Positions 16,115 to 26,688 of a stretch of DNA of 64,000 bases are shown in pieces (within the stretch, counting starts at the first letter, position 1; each line of letters starts with the position of its first letter). Origin of the DNA: Candidatus Saccharimonadota bacterium (GTDB lineage Bacteria; Patescibacteriota; Saccharimonadia; Saccharimonadales; UBA4665); contig JARIHI010000005.1 in assembly GCA_029288365.1 (NCBI GenBank), positions 93,817 through 157,816 of the forward strand, written 5' to 3'. The translations under genes were made by a program, and so were the position numbers. The notes under the pieces are model-generated. The model did no database searches and was not told the DNA's origin. It saw nothing but the letters and a program-made list of their open reading frames with translations.

Positions 16115-17554
16115 ATGCAAGTCAACCCTAACATTTTTCGTGGCTATGATTTACGTGGAGTTGTTGACGAAGATTTAAGCCCTGAACTTGCCGAACACCT
16201 CGGCAAAGCCTTCGGTACTTTTTTGAAACGGAAAGGCATCACTGAAGCTGTAGTTGGGCGCGACTGTCGTGCTACTGGACCTGAGTATAGCACCAGCATT
16301 ACAAAAGGCTTAAGTTGGGCGGGGATTGATGTGATCGATATTGGCATGCAGTTAGTCGGCACATTCTATTGGGCTCAACATTACCTGAAAAGACGCGGCG
16401 GCGTATACGTCAGTGCATCACATAATCCTCCTGAGTACAATGGATTCAAATTTGCAAACGATTACTCAGAAACTCTGGTAAGCGAGAGTATTCAGGAGCT
16501 CCGCCGTATGGTTGAAGCTGAAGATTATGAACCAGCAGAGACACCAGGCACTGTGCAATCACAAGACATTAGATCAGCGTACATTGCAGACATCACCAAG
16601 CGCTTGCCCCTTACAAAAAAGTTCAAGGTAGTAGTAGACGCTTCTTGTGCTACAGCAGGCGATATCGCCCCACAATTACTGAAAGATGCCGGCTGTGAAG
16701 TTATTGAATACAATACTAGCGTTGACGCTTCTTTCCCACTTGGTGTAGCCGACCCGACCAAATCACGGATTTTGAGCCGCTTAAGCGACGAGGTGAAAGA
16801 ATCCGGTGCAGATATTGGCTTTACGTATGATGCCGATGGCGACAGGATTGGCATCGTCGATGAAAAGGGCGGCATTATATGGAACGACGTGTTAGTGGCT
16901 TTATTTGCAAGCGACGTGCTGCGAGATCATCCTGGTGCAAAAATAATGTACAACACCATGTGTTCAAAAGTAGTGGAAGATACCATTATACAAAATGACG
17001 GTAAGCCATTTATGTGGCGAACAGGGCACTCTTTCCTTAAGAAAAAGAACCAAGATGTTCAAGCAGCCTTTATTGGTGAGCTATCTGGACATTTCTTCTT
17101 TTCAGCAGACTTCTATAACCACGACGATGGCCTGTATTCCACGCTCCGTTTACTTCGATACCTTGCTTCAACCAATAAGCCTGTCAGCGAAGTTGTAGCT
17201 GACTTGCCCCAATACGTCTCAAGTCCAAGCATCGGCATCGGTTGTGCGGACGACCAAAAGGTTGCACTGATCACCAAGTTAGCAACCGTACTCAAGCAAG
17301 ATTTCCCTGAAGCCGAAGTTATAGATGATGAACGAGCAGGCGATGGGCTACGATTGAACCTGCCTGATAGAATGTTTGTCCTGCGTTATTCGCAAAACGG
17401 TCCGTACATTACTGTAAAATTTGAAGCTAAAACACACGAAACCTATGAAGAGCTACGACAATACATCTCCTCGCTGCTTCACAAGTATCCTGAAGTTGAT
17501 TGGACAGCAACAATTAACGTCAATCTAGAAGCACTTGAATCCGCAGACGCTTAA
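16115..17554 (+). CDS. manB: Phosphomannomutase/phosphoglucomutase
   Basis: This 479-aa alpha-D-phosphohexomutase starts VNPNIFRGYDLRGVVDEDL. It has the phosphoserine loop VSASHNPPEYNGFK (active Ser in ASHNP), the metal-binding loop DADGDRIGIVDE, and the sugar-binding GELSGHFFF. It interconverts mannose-6-P and mannose-1-P (or the glucose equivalents). With ManC immediately convergent (4-bp overlap of the ends) it feeds GDP-mannose; if also active on glucose it feeds dTDP-glucose for rhamnose. A CGGAG SD supports the start. Confidence 0.92.
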   Translation: MQVNPNIFRGYDLRGVVDEDLSPELAEHLGKAFGTFLKRKGITEAVVGRDCRATGPEYSTSITKGLSWAGIDVIDIGMQLVGTFYWAQHYLKRRGGVYVSASHNPPEYNGFKFANDYSETLVSESIQELRRMVEAEDYEPAETPGTVQSQDIRSAYIADITKRLPLTKKFKVVVDASCATAGDIAPQLLKDAGCEVIEYNTSVDASFPLGVADPTKSRILSRLSDEVKESGADIGFTYDADGDRIGIVDEKGGIIWNDVLVALFASDVLRDHPGAKIMYNTMCSKVVEDTIIQNDGKPFMWRTGHSFLKKKNQDVQAAFIGELSGHFFFSADFYNHDDGLYSTLRLLRYLASTNKPVSEVVADLPQYVSSPSIGIGCADDQKVALITKLATVLKQDFPEAEVIDDERAGDGLRLNLPDRMFVLRYSQNGPYITVKFEAKTHETYEELRQYISSLLHKYPEVDWTATINVNLEALESADA

Positions 17555-18594
17555 AGCTTTTCACTGCTAAGTCGTTTACTCAAACTCCCAACTTTTTGAG
17601 ACAAGTCTTTTCGGGACACCAATACGCCTTTCGGCGTATTCACCACGACGATATTATCAAGCCCTATTACAATGACCGGCTTATCTTCTTCATTTTGGAT
17701 AAAAGAATTTTCAACCCCTTCGACTTCTATAGCATCGCCGCTCAAATGATTTCCACATTCGTCACTATCAGTTACTTTATGCAGGTCTGCATAGGATCCT
17801 AAATCTATCCAGTCAAAGTTGGCTGGCACTACAAGCAAGCCATCCATCCGCTCAATCAAAGCATTGTCGATATTAGCAGGCTCTAAAGCGGTGTAGATTT
17901 TATCAAAAGTATCCTTATTTGCTGCGAGTAATTTTTGATAGTTACTGAGCAACGCGGGCGCATATTGACCCATGCTTGCCTCAAAAGCGTTGATAGAAGC
18001 AATAAAATAACCACAATTCCACAAATAATTACCGGTTTTTAGATAATCTTTGGCTGTTTGGTAGTCTGGCTTTTCCTGAAAAGATTTCACGTTATATACA
18101 AATTTTTTTGCATCAAAAACGCTACCTTTTTGAATATACCCAAAGCCTGTCGCCGCATAATCCGGCTCTACGCCAATGAGAGCTATTTTGTTTTCAGTTT
18201 TGGAAACTTCAGCAGCTATTTGAATACTATGGGAAAAACCCTCAATATCACGAACGTAGTGATCGGCCCAGAGTATAAAAACTGGCTCATCCTTAGGGTG
18301 TTTTTTACCCAAAGCCACAAGTGCGGCTATGGTACAGTTGGCTGTGCCTTTTCGCGTTGGCTCTACTAAAATATTTGCACCGTCAAGATTTGGCAATTGC
18401 TCGACAACGTGCTCTGCATGACTTTGTTCAGTCAGTACATATACAGTATCTGCAAAACTCTGTACTCTTTGATACGTTTTTTGCAGCAAAGACTCTGCTT
18501 CGCCATTAATCTTCAGTAGATGCTTGGGGTAACAAGGTGTTGATAATGGCCACAGTCTAGTGCCGGATCCACCCGCAATAATAACGGCTATCAT
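17551..18594 (-). CDS. manC: Mannose-1-phosphate guanylyltransferase
   Basis: The 347-aa protein begins [19 protein letters not shown], the nucleotidyltransferase loop, followed by PKHLLKI, FILWADHYV (metal site) and the C-terminal beta-helix region. It lacks the C-terminal cupin isomerase domain of 470-aa bifunctional ManC/AlgA enzymes, so it should only make GDP-mannose from Man-1-P and GTP. Its 3' end overlaps that of manB tail to tail by 4 bp. On the reverse strand TACTAT ends 6 nt before the ATG with no SD, suggesting leaderless expression. Confidence 0.9.
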   Translation of the reverse strand: MIAVIIAGGSGTRLWPLSTPCYPKHLLKINGEAESLLQKTYQRVQSFADTVYVLTEQSHAEHVVEQLPNLDGANILVEPTRKGTANCTIAALVALGKKHPKDEPVFILWADHYVRDIEGFSHSIQIAAEVSKTENKIALIGVEPDYAATGFGYIQKGSVFDAKKFVYNVKSFQEKPDYQTAKDYLKTGNYLWNCGYFIASINAFEASMGQYAPALLSNYQKLLAANKDTFDKIYTALEPANIDNALIERMDGLLVVPANFDWIDLGSYADLHKVTDSDECGNHLSGDAIEVEGVENSFIQNEEDKPVIVIGLDNIVVVNTPKGVLVSRKDLSQKVGSLSKRLSSEKL

Positions 18595-18600
18595 GTATCA

Positions 18601-18606
18601 ATAGTA
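18601..18606 (-). promoter_or_regulatory. -10 hexamer of manC, leaderless
   Basis: TACTAT on the reverse strand ends 6 nt upstream of the manC ATG at 18594, with no SD between them. The divergent rfb promoter lies about 100 bp away. Confidence 0.4.
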
Positions 18607-18659
18607 ACCCAAAGCCTGTAAACCCTACTTTTTTACTAATAGTTTTATAATATTTATAG

Positions 18660-19745
<1,086 letters not shown>

Positions 19746-19761
19746 TGTACAATTAGTACCA

Positions 19762-20337
19762 ATGTCATTTGACCCAAGCCACTACAGTGAGTTGACTTCA
19801 CGTAAAACTAGTATCCCAGGCCTCATAGAATTTAAGCTCCCCGTGCACGGAGATAACCGTGGCTGGTTTAAAGAAAATTACCAACGCGAGAAATTAGTCA
19901 CTCACGGTCTACCTGAAGATTTTCAGGTAGTACAAAACAATGTGTCATATAACGAAAAAGCTGGAGTTACTCGAGGTATCCATGCTGAGCCCTGGGAGAA
20001 ATTTATCTCAGTTGTGTACGGAACTGCTTTCGCTGCTATTGTAGACTTTCGCCCTACCGGCAACTTCGGTGCTATCGAAGTATTTGAACTCAACCCTGGT
20101 ACCGCCATTTTTGTACCGCGTGGTCTCGGTAATTCGTTTCAAACGCTTGAAGATAACACTGTGTATACGTACCTGGTGAATGACCACTGGTCTCCAGAGG
20201 CAACATACACATTGGTAAATTTGGCCGACCCAGACCTAGCTATTGACTGGCCTATCCCGCTTGCACAAGCCGAAATTTCCGACAAGGACAAAAACCATCC
20301 GATGCTCAACGAACTTAGAAAGCAACTAGGGCTATAA
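19762..20337 (+). CDS. rfbC: dTDP-4-dehydrorhamnose 3,5-epimerase
   Basis: The 191-aa cupin contains HGDNRGWFKENYQREKL and FQVVQNNVSYNEKAGVTRGIH, matching the RmlC motif with the catalytic His in GVxRGxH, and PGTAIFVPRGLGNSFQTLED. It epimerises C3 and C5 of the 4-keto sugar. The HAEPWEKF segment replaces the usual HYQ of bacterial RmlC, as in the divergent RmlC-like branch also found in actinobacteria. It is 16 bp after rfbB. TACAAT ends 8 nt before its ATG and no SD is seen, so an internal leaderless promoter is possible. Confidence 0.88.
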   Translation: MSFDPSHYSELTSRKTSIPGLIEFKLPVHGDNRGWFKENYQREKLVTHGLPEDFQVVQNNVSYNEKAGVTRGIHAEPWEKFISVVYGTAFAAIVDFRPTGNFGAIEVFELNPGTAIFVPRGLGNSFQTLEDNTVYTYLVNDHWSPEATYTLVNLADPDLAIDWPIPLAQAEISDKDKNHPMLNELRKQLGL

Positions 20338-20342
20338 AGCAC

Positions 20343-21200
20343 ATGGATGATAGTACTTTCTTAATTGTCGGAGCCAATGGGCAACTTGGACAAGCGCTCC
20401 AGGCAAAATATCCGCAAGCACAGACAATGAGTGCCACTGAGTTAGACATTACTGATTTCTCCGTCTTAGAAAGTTTTAACTGGCAACCCATAACAACCGT
20501 AGTAAATGCGGCTGGATTCACCAATGTAGATGGAGCTGAAACCGCTGAAGGCCGCCTTGCTGCCTGGGCTGTCAATGCCACCGGTGCTGCCAACCTTGCT
20601 AAAATTGCCGCCGCCCGCAACATCACTTTGGTACATATTTCTACTGATTATGTCTTTGATGGTACGCAAGATATGCATACCGAAAGCGAAGCCTTTTCGC
20701 CACTTTCTGTATATGGCGCCAGTAAAGCTGCTGGCGATATTGCTGTTGCTTTGCATACTAACCATTACATATTGCGTACGAGCTGGGTAATCGGCGAAGG
20801 TAAAAACTTTGTTCGTACTATGCTCGGGTTAGGTCAAAAAAGTATTAGCCCTACCGTCGTAGCCGATCAAGTTGGCCGTCTTACTTTTACTAGTGAACTT
20901 GTGAAGGCCATTGATCACTTGCTGGTTACCAAAGCAGCTTTTGGTACATATAACGTTAGCAACGCTGGCGACCCAATAAGTTGGGCTGATATAACTCGAG
21001 TTATTTTTGAAGAAGCCGGTTTTATGCAACTTAGTGTTGCTGACACTACCACAGCTGAATATTTTGTTGGCAAAGAAGGAGTTGCACCGCGACCATTAAA
21101 AAGTACGCTTGATCTTAGCAAAATCCAGAATACAGGCTTTACATCTACCGATTGGCGTGTAGACTTAAAAACGTACGTTGCAAAGGAGTTAGCACAATGA
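20343..21200 (+). CDS. rfbD: dTDP-4-dehydrorhamnose reductase
   Basis: The 285-aa reductase begins [20 protein letters not shown] and has [24 protein letters not shown] and YGASKAAGD (Tyr-x3-Lys), as in RmlD. It reduces the last keto group to yield dTDP-L-rhamnose using NAD(P)H. It starts 5 bp after rfbC and its TGA overlaps the rfbA ATG (ATGA). No fusion with RmlC is present, unlike some bacterial forms. Confidence 0.93.
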   Translation: MDDSTFLIVGANGQLGQALQAKYPQAQTMSATELDITDFSVLESFNWQPITTVVNAAGFTNVDGAETAEGRLAAWAVNATGAANLAKIAAARNITLVHISTDYVFDGTQDMHTESEAFSPLSVYGASKAAGDIAVALHTNHYILRTSWVIGEGKNFVRTMLGLGQKSISPTVVADQVGRLTFTSELVKAIDHLLVTKAAFGTYNVSNAGDPISWADITRVIFEEAGFMQLSVADTTTAEYFVGKEGVAPRPLKSTLDLSKIQNTGFTSTDWRVDLKTYVAKELAQ

Positions 21201-22054
21201 AAGGGATTATTCTCGCTGGTGGATCTGGTACTCGATTGTACCCGATCACGAAAGGCATATCAAAGCAGCTGATACCAATCTATGACAAGCCGATGATTTA
21301 CTATCCTCTGAGCACACTGATGATGGCTGGCATCCGGGATATTTTGATTATCACGACACCTCACGATCAAGACCAATTCCAACGCTTGCTAGGGGATGGG
21401 TCTGACTGGGGTGTCAACTTGCAGTACGCCGCTCAACCCTCGCCTGACGGCTTGGCTCAAGCCTTTATTATTGGGGAGCAATTTATTGGTAATGACAAAG
21501 TTGCCCTTATTCTGGGTGACAATGTTTTTTATGGCCACGCTTTTGGCGAAAGCCTCAAAGAGTCGACTGACCCGGATGGTGGCGTAGTATTTGCGTACCA
21601 AGTATCTGACCCAGAACGATATGGTGTCGTAGAATTTGATAAAGATCTTAACGCTGTTTCTATTGAAGAAAAACCTCACGAACCAAAATCGAGTTATGCG
21701 GTAGTCGGCCTTTACTTTTACGATAACGATGTCATAGAAATTGCCAAAAATGTCAAACCAAGCCATCGGGGGGAAATAGAAATTACTTCAGTCAACGAAG
21801 AGTACTTGAAGCGCGGTAAACTAAAAGTTCAAATTATGGACCGCGGCTCTGCTTGGCTTGATACCGGAACATTTGGCTCTATGAACGACGCTTCCGAATA
21901 CATTCGAGTTATTGAAAAGCGTACTGGCCTAAAAATCGGCTGCCCAGAAGAAATCGCATACCGAGAAGGATTCATTAGCAAAGAACAACTGCTCAAAATC
22001 GCTGAACCACTTGTTAAAAGCGGGTATGGCAAATATCTGACTAAGCTTAGTTGA
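21197..22054 (+). CDS. rfbA: Glucose-1-phosphate thymidylyltransferase
   Basis: 285 aa from ATG 21197, chosen because AAAGGAG lies 8-9 nt upstream and [20 protein letters not shown] is the family N-terminus. It also shows [31 protein letters not shown] and VEFDKD. It makes dTDP-glucose from Glc-1-P and dTTP, the first and feedback-controlled step of rhamnose synthesis. It ends the rfbBCDA unit and converges on the DUF218-like gene with 6 bp between stops. The C-terminus has [15 protein letters not shown] as in full-length RmlA. Confidence 0.95.
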   Translation: MKGIILAGGSGTRLYPITKGISKQLIPIYDKPMIYYPLSTLMMAGIRDILIITTPHDQDQFQRLLGDGSDWGVNLQYAAQPSPDGLAQAFIIGEQFIGNDKVALILGDNVFYGHAFGESLKESTDPDGGVVFAYQVSDPERYGVVEFDKDLNAVSIEEKPHEPKSSYAVVGLYFYDNDVIEIAKNVKPSHRGEIEITSVNEEYLKRGKLKVQIMDRGSAWLDTGTFGSMNDASEYIRVIEKRTGLKIGCPEEIAYREGFISKEQLLKIAEPLVKSGYGKYLTKLS

Positions 22055-22060
22055 GGCACT

Positions 22061-23203
22061 CTATGCACCGTTTTGCCTAGCTGCCTCTACCGCAATTTCA
22101 GCAGCTAGTTGTTCAGCACTCTTCCACTGCGTTCCAAAATAACCTTTCTCAACTCTTTCACGCAATACTTTGAGATCTCGGGTATCTTTTATCCAATTAA
22201 AACCTTTTATGAGTGAGCCTTGTTCACGCGTGCACGAGCTTTTATAGGTCTCCTCGTTCAACCCAGGGTTACTTTCCACTACAGTTATATTTACTTTGTC
22301 AGGCATAATATGATCAGCTATCCACGTTGTTCGTGGCAAGTGGTCGCTACCAGCAACAATGACTACATTTGCAACAGGCCTACCTTCTTTTTCTTCAATA
22401 AGCCGTATAGCTGCCATTGTATACAACAGGCTAGAAATGGTGTCGAATGAGCCATTTTCTTCGTATAGAGAACTAGGGTCTACCCCTAGTTCAAGCACTC
22501 TTTCCCGCATAAGCTGTGATGTGCTAAGTTTGGGGTATTGCCTAAGCTCAGCAATTAAAGCGTGTACAGCCTGCTCGGTAACTGGAAGCTCCTGGCCAAT
22601 CTCTATGCCTAAAATTGACTTCAAGGCGTCATAATAAATCTGGGTGTCCCTATCAGGTTTATCGTGGCGTAAACGACCTAACGCTTCCGGTGTAAGTTGC
22701 TTTTTCAGCAAAGTTTCGAGCATCCTTTCGGGTAAGTGAATAACCGTGTCCATATCCACTCCTAGCATTTCACCTACAACAGGCAAAGCGAGCATCGTCC
22801 GAACACTCCGATTGTGCATACGGCCTGTTACAATCATTCGTACATTTTCGTTGCCATTAGCTTTTGCAAGATTATACAAATCTACGGCTCTACCAGTGTT
22901 AGCTCGACTAGATGCTGTTAATACCGTGTTCCGACTAGGCTGTGTATCATCGTATTCTGTGTTGGGATCTTCATCACGCGAGAGGCAAATAATTACATCT
23001 GCTTGCCGTACAGTTTGACCAATGGCCGCTTCGTCTAAGTAGCGTAAATGACTGATTTCTCCTACTCTCTGCTCATGAGTTAACGGCAGATAGCTGATTG
23101 CATGATTAGGGACCAGCCTATCCTCCAGTGTAGCCATAAGCGTCACATATTCTGGTGTAGCCAGATTATATTCAGGATTTGCATGAGCTTCTTCGTATGC
23201 CAT
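22061..23203 (-). CDS. DUF218/YdcF-like protein, unusually long (380 aa)
   Basis: A soluble protein. Motifs recalling the YdcF/SanA/ElyC fold are seen: ADVIICLSRDED early, SRANTGRAVDLYNLA and VRMIVTGRMHN in the middle, and NVVIVAGSDHLPRTTWIAD near residue 290, matching the family (V/I)VTSxxHxxRA box, with an upstream Ser/Thr-rich SFDTISSLLYTM. Family members are linked to envelope glycan metabolism but lack a defined reaction. This one is longer than usual and lacks the membrane anchor seen in SanA or ElyC. A good TTGACC-17-TATAAT promoter drives it. Assignment is by motif only. Confidence 0.55.
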   Translation of the reverse strand: MAYEEAHANPEYNLATPEYVTLMATLEDRLVPNHAISYLPLTHEQRVGEISHLRYLDEAAIGQTVRQADVIICLSRDEDPNTEYDDTQPSRNTVLTASSRANTGRAVDLYNLAKANGNENVRMIVTGRMHNRSVRTMLALPVVGEMLGVDMDTVIHLPERMLETLLKKQLTPEALGRLRHDKPDRDTQIYYDALKSILGIEIGQELPVTEQAVHALIAELRQYPKLSTSQLMRERVLELGVDPSSLYEENGSFDTISSLLYTMAAIRLIEEKEGRPVANVVIVAGSDHLPRTTWIADHIMPDKVNITVVESNPGLNEETYKSSCTREQGSLIKGFNWIKDTRDLKVLRERVEKGYFGTQWKSAEQLAAEIAVEAARQNGA

Positions 23204-23230
23204 TTTTGTTTTACTTTATTTATATGATTC

Positions 23231-23259
23231 ATTATAGCATTTTTAGAAATATAGGTCAA
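23231..23259 (-). promoter_or_regulatory. Promoter of the DUF218-like gene
   Basis: Reverse strand TTGACC (23254-23259), 17-nt spacer, TATAAT (23231-23236). The ATG at 23203 is 27 nt beyond the -10, so there is a short leader but only a weak A-rich SD. Confidence 0.7.
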
Positions 23260-23369
23260 TTTTATTATATAAATTAATTTATCCATTCGGGAGTGTATAT
23301 TCCAGCTTTGTTAAATTATTGAGTTACAGAAGTATTTGACAAACTTACTGGTATAATAGGCCTATACAT

Positions 23370-24653
23370 ATGGGAAAAGTAGAAAAGTTTGCAGTTATTG
23401 GGCTTGGCTATGTTGGCCTACCCCTTGCCCTTCAAGGCGAGCAAAAGGACTTTAGTGTAATCGGCGTTGATTTGAACGAAGCTAGGATTACACAACTGCA
23501 AAATGGTATATCGCCAATTGACGAAGAACATCTAAACAAACTGGTCTCTGAATCAAGTATACAGTTCACGACTAGCTTCCAAGATATAGAAGATGCAGAC
23601 GCTGTCATTATCTGCGTACCAACTCCTGTACACGAAAATAAAGAACCCGACCTTGAGCCGCTTATACATGCAGTGAAATCTACCCTCAGCCATATGCGAG
23701 AAGGTGTATTACTTGTCATAGAATCTACTATTAATCCCGGCGTATGCGACGAGGTCATCGTACCGCTTATAGAAAAAAATTCTGATTTTATCGTTGGCAA
23801 AACCTTACATTTGGCCCACTGCCCGGAACGTATTAATCCTGGCGATCCGAAATGGCATGTTGGTAACATTAACCGTGTGTTGGGCGCAGATACCAAGCAA
23901 GGTCTTGAATTAGCACTCAATCTCTACACTAGGCTAATTGACGCCAAAATTAAACCTATGGCTAGCCTCAAAGAGGCTGAAGCAGTAAAAATAGTCGAAA
24001 ACTCTTTTAGGGACATTAACATCGCGTTTGTGAACGAATTGGCCATGTCGTTTAATATCTTAGGCATTAGCGTCAACAATGTCATTGAAGGTGCAGCAAC
24101 CAAGCCGTTCGCCTTCATCCCCCACTATCCTGGTATGGGCGTAGGTGGTCATTGTATCCCGGTTGACCCATATTACCTTATCCAACACGCACGCCACAAA
24201 GGCTTTGAACATAAATTCCTGTCACTTGCCCGTTCCATTAATGAATCTATGCCTGTGTACTCAGTGAGTCTTTTGGAAAAGGCATTTACCGAAAAAACTG
24301 GTCAAACTTTAGCGGATGCCACAGTGGCTGTGTTAGGCTTGTCTTATAAGGCCAATGTCGGTGATGATCGTGAAAGCCCTGCGTATCCAGCCATACAAGA
24401 GCTAGAGCGCCGAGGCGCTACTGTTGTAAGCTACGATCCCTTTATACCTGAAAAATCAAATTGTAAAACTTTGGTAGAAGCCGTGCAGCAAGCAGATGCG
24501 ATTTTATTGGCTACAGCTCACGAAAGCTTTTTGTCTATAGATCCCAAAAACCTGAGTAATATCAAAATATTTCTTGACGGACGTAATGCTCTACAAGCCA
24601 AAAAAGCAGCATTTGAATCAGCCGGTATTGAATATCTCGGAATCGGCTTGTAG
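23370..24653 (+). CDS. UDP-sugar 6-dehydrogenase, probably UDP-N-acetylmannosamine dehydrogenase (WecC-like)
   Basis: The 427-aa enzyme begins VEKFAVIGLGYVGLPLALQ (NAD site), with CVPTPVHENKEPDL, ESTINPG, HCPERINPGDPKWHV and the catalytic region GVGGHCIPVDPYYL containing the active Cys. C-terminal AVLGLSYKANVGDDRESP and the SYDPFIP segment are typical of the UDP-glucose/GDP-mannose dehydrogenase superfamily. The ERINPGD form points to the WecC/WbpA (N-acetylhexosamine) branch, and a WecB-like 2-epimerase is encoded at 28720-29820, so UDP-ManNAc to UDP-ManNAcA is the favoured reaction. UDP-GlcNAc dehydrogenase remains possible. TATAAT lies 12 nt before the ATG. Confidence 0.87.
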   Translation: MGKVEKFAVIGLGYVGLPLALQGEQKDFSVIGVDLNEARITQLQNGISPIDEEHLNKLVSESSIQFTTSFQDIEDADAVIICVPTPVHENKEPDLEPLIHAVKSTLSHMREGVLLVIESTINPGVCDEVIVPLIEKNSDFIVGKTLHLAHCPERINPGDPKWHVGNINRVLGADTKQGLELALNLYTRLIDAKIKPMASLKEAEAVKIVENSFRDINIAFVNELAMSFNILGISVNNVIEGAATKPFAFIPHYPGMGVGGHCIPVDPYYLIQHARHKGFEHKFLSLARSINESMPVYSVSLLEKAFTEKTGQTLADATVAVLGLSYKANVGDDRESPAYPAIQELERRGATVVSYDPFIPEKSNCKTLVEAVQQADAILLATAHESFLSIDPKNLSNIKIFLDGRNALQAKKAAFESAGIEYLGIGL

Positions 24654-24658
24654 CACTG

Positions 24659-25624
24659 CTACTTTTTTAAGGCGTTACGACGTAAGTGTTCGTAAATCTT
24701 TTCCTGGTTGTTCAGCACGCGGGCCAACATATCAGCCATAAGCCCTAAGCCCCATAAAAACAGAGCTAGCGAAACCAAATAAACACCAGTAAATCCTACT
24801 GCTTTATAGGGGCTAAACTGGCTTGTTACCAAATAGTGGCCGATGAAAAAACCAAGACATATGGCGCCCAGCACAAACGGAACCAATCCTAAAGTTATAA
24901 AAAACCGAAGCGGTGCAAAATCTCGAAAAGCCCGTAAAATGTTAACAGCGCTTGTAAGCATATATTTTGGCACGCTTGTTACTACCCTGGATTTGCGATC
25001 TGGATAATATTTTACCGTTGTAGGCACAGTAACGATACGCATGTGTTTTGCTGCAAGCACTTGAAACGATTCTTGTGTATAGGTGTGTTTGGTATTGATA
25101 TTAAGCGCTATCAACGCCTTTTGGTTATAAGCTCGGAAACCACAGGTAACATCATTAAATGTTCTTTTGCTTAAATTACTGACAATCTTTGCCCCCAATT
25201 TATTACCGTAGTACTTTGCAGGAGGCATGTTTTCTGGTCGGCGTACTTTACCGGTTTTAGGATCGCTAAACCTATCAGAAGCAACAAAATCAGCCTTACC
25301 CTCTACAATCGGAGCTACTAAAAAGGGGATTTCTTCAGGTAAAAACTGTAAATCACCATCAATGTTTACTAAGATATCAGTACCCTGTTCGAGCGCATAA
25401 TCAACCATTTCTCGAAATCGATACGCTAAACCCCTGCTATGATCATCGCCAAGCACTGTGGCACCAGCCTGCTTAGCAATAGCAGCAGTATCATCAGTGC
25501 TACCGTCGTTCATAACCACTACATCTACTTTGGTAATGCCTTTTATTTTTTTTGGAATGCGGTCAATAAGTTCTGTGATGGTTGCCGCTTCGTTTTTACA
25601 TATTGATACAACGGTAAGTTTCAT
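24659..25624 (-). CDS. GT2 glycosyltransferase, dolichyl/polyprenyl-phosphate mannosyltransferase type
   Basis: About 321 aa from ATG 25624 (a TTG three codons upstream is less likely). The GT-A domain has LTVVSICKNEAATITELI, VVMNDGSTDDTAAIA and LVNIDGDLQFLPEEIP with the metal-binding DGD. The C-terminal quarter holds two membrane helices (about 235-260 and 270-300). The architecture is that of Dpm1/AglJ/GtrB proteins, which transfer a hexose to polyprenyl phosphate. It may serve the GtrA or GT-C proteins here. Its end is 5 bp from the convergent dehydrogenase. Confidence 0.87.
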   Translation of the reverse strand: MKLTVVSICKNEAATITELIDRIPKKIKGITKVDVVVMNDGSTDDTAAIAKQAGATVLGDDHSRGLAYRFREMVDYALEQGTDILVNIDGDLQFLPEEIPFLVAPIVEGKADFVASDRFSDPKTGKVRRPENMPPAKYYGNKLGAKIVSNLSKRTFNDVTCGFRAYNQKALIALNINTKHTYTQESFQVLAAKHMRIVTVPTTVKYYPDRKSRVVTSVPKYMLTSAVNILRAFRDFAPLRFFITLGLVPFVLGAICLGFFIGHYLVTSQFSPYKAVGFTGVYLVSLALFLWGLGLMADMLARVLNNQEKIYEHLRRNALKK

Positions 25625-25786
25625 ATTCTCCAAACTTCTTTTCTAAAATCTTTCTCTATCATACCACTTTACAAAGGTATCGCCATGCTTGTTTAAAGCT
25701 AGGTTCTCGTGTAAACTTTGGGAAGAATCTTATGCTAATTCTGGGTATGACTGCTAGCAAAAAGGGGTATAAAAAGTAAGGGTTGT

Positions 25787-26680
25787 ATGAATAGTGTAGC
25801 GAGCCAAAACAAATCTGTTATAACTTCAAATAAACAACAAAAAACTAAGTCGCCTGGTACTACTTTTAAAAATCTTAGGCAAATTCACCCGGTAAAAAGA
25901 AATGTTTGCTGGTGGCAAGGCAAACATTCAGCTTCACATAAACTTAGTTATTATCCTGCCTTTTTATCTTCGTACTTAAAATTTGCTTATAGCCAAAAAA
26001 AGGAAATCCACTACCTTGGGTCTAAGTTGACATACGATAATATCGTAGCTCCACTTACGCTTATGTACTATCCACACGAAGTAAGCGAAAAAATCCTTTC
26101 TAATATTACTACTCCTATTAAGAGCTTGTTAGATATTGGTGGTAATATTGGTCAGTTCTCTATTACTTTTAACCACTTGTCTCCTCACACATCTATTGAT
26201 ATTTTTGAGCCTAATCCCGTTAGTTTTAAAATGCTAAAAACTAATATAGCCGATAAAAAGAAAATAAAGATATACAACTACGGCATTGGGCCTCACAAAA
26301 AACAAACCCTGCATTTTTCGCCCAACCAAACTAGTATTGCCTCGATCCTTGCCAATAATTCACATACCACTACTACAAAGAATCTCAGCAAGGTAGCTAT
26401 ACAAACAGTCAATAACATTCATAATTACACAAAAAGACACACTTATGATTTGATAAAAATTGATGTCGAAGGCTACGAGTATAACGTTATAAAAAACCTG
26501 AAAGGTATACGAACAAGGTACCTGTTTTTAGAAATGTCGGGCTATAACCGAGATAGCGATATGTCGAGCTCAAAAGTACTACACGCAATACAATCTGTAT
26601 TTGGGCCATTCAATGTGATTAATATTTCCAGCGCCAACGTACAAAGTGAAAATTTTGACGTACTCTTGAAGTTTGATTAG
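25787..26680 (+). CDS. FkbM-family methyltransferase
   Basis: The 297-aa protein contains LLDIGGNIGQFSITF (SAM-binding loop), IDIFEPNPVSFKMLKTNI, YDLIKIDVEGYEYNVIKNL and YLFLEMSGY, the FkbM (Methyltransf_21) signature. These enzymes O-methylate sugars or other hydroxyls, here probably a capping or decorating methyl on the glycan. The first 90 residues are Lys/Asn/Ser-rich and the gene is visibly more A/T-rich than its neighbours, suggesting separate acquisition. It stands alone on the plus strand between minus-strand genes, with 9 bp to the convergent gene. Confidence 0.87.
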   Translation: MNSVASQNKSVITSNKQQKTKSPGTTFKNLRQIHPVKRNVCWWQGKHSASHKLSYYPAFLSSYLKFAYSQKKEIHYLGSKLTYDNIVAPLTLMYYPHEVSEKILSNITTPIKSLLDIGGNIGQFSITFNHLSPHTSIDIFEPNPVSFKMLKTNIADKKKIKIYNYGIGPHKKQTLHFSPNQTSIASILANNSHTTTTKNLSKVAIQTVNNIHNYTKRHTYDLIKIDVEGYEYNVIKNLKGIRTRYLFLEMSGYNRDSDMSSSKVLHAIQSVFGPFNVINISSANVQSENFDVLLKFD

Positions 26681-26688
26681 CCCTAACT

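Noticed and set aside
23336..23357. TTGACA and TATAAT before the UDP-sugar dehydrogenase as a paired promoter
   Set aside because: They are only 10 nt apart, too close for one sigma-70 promoter; the TATAAT alone may be used.
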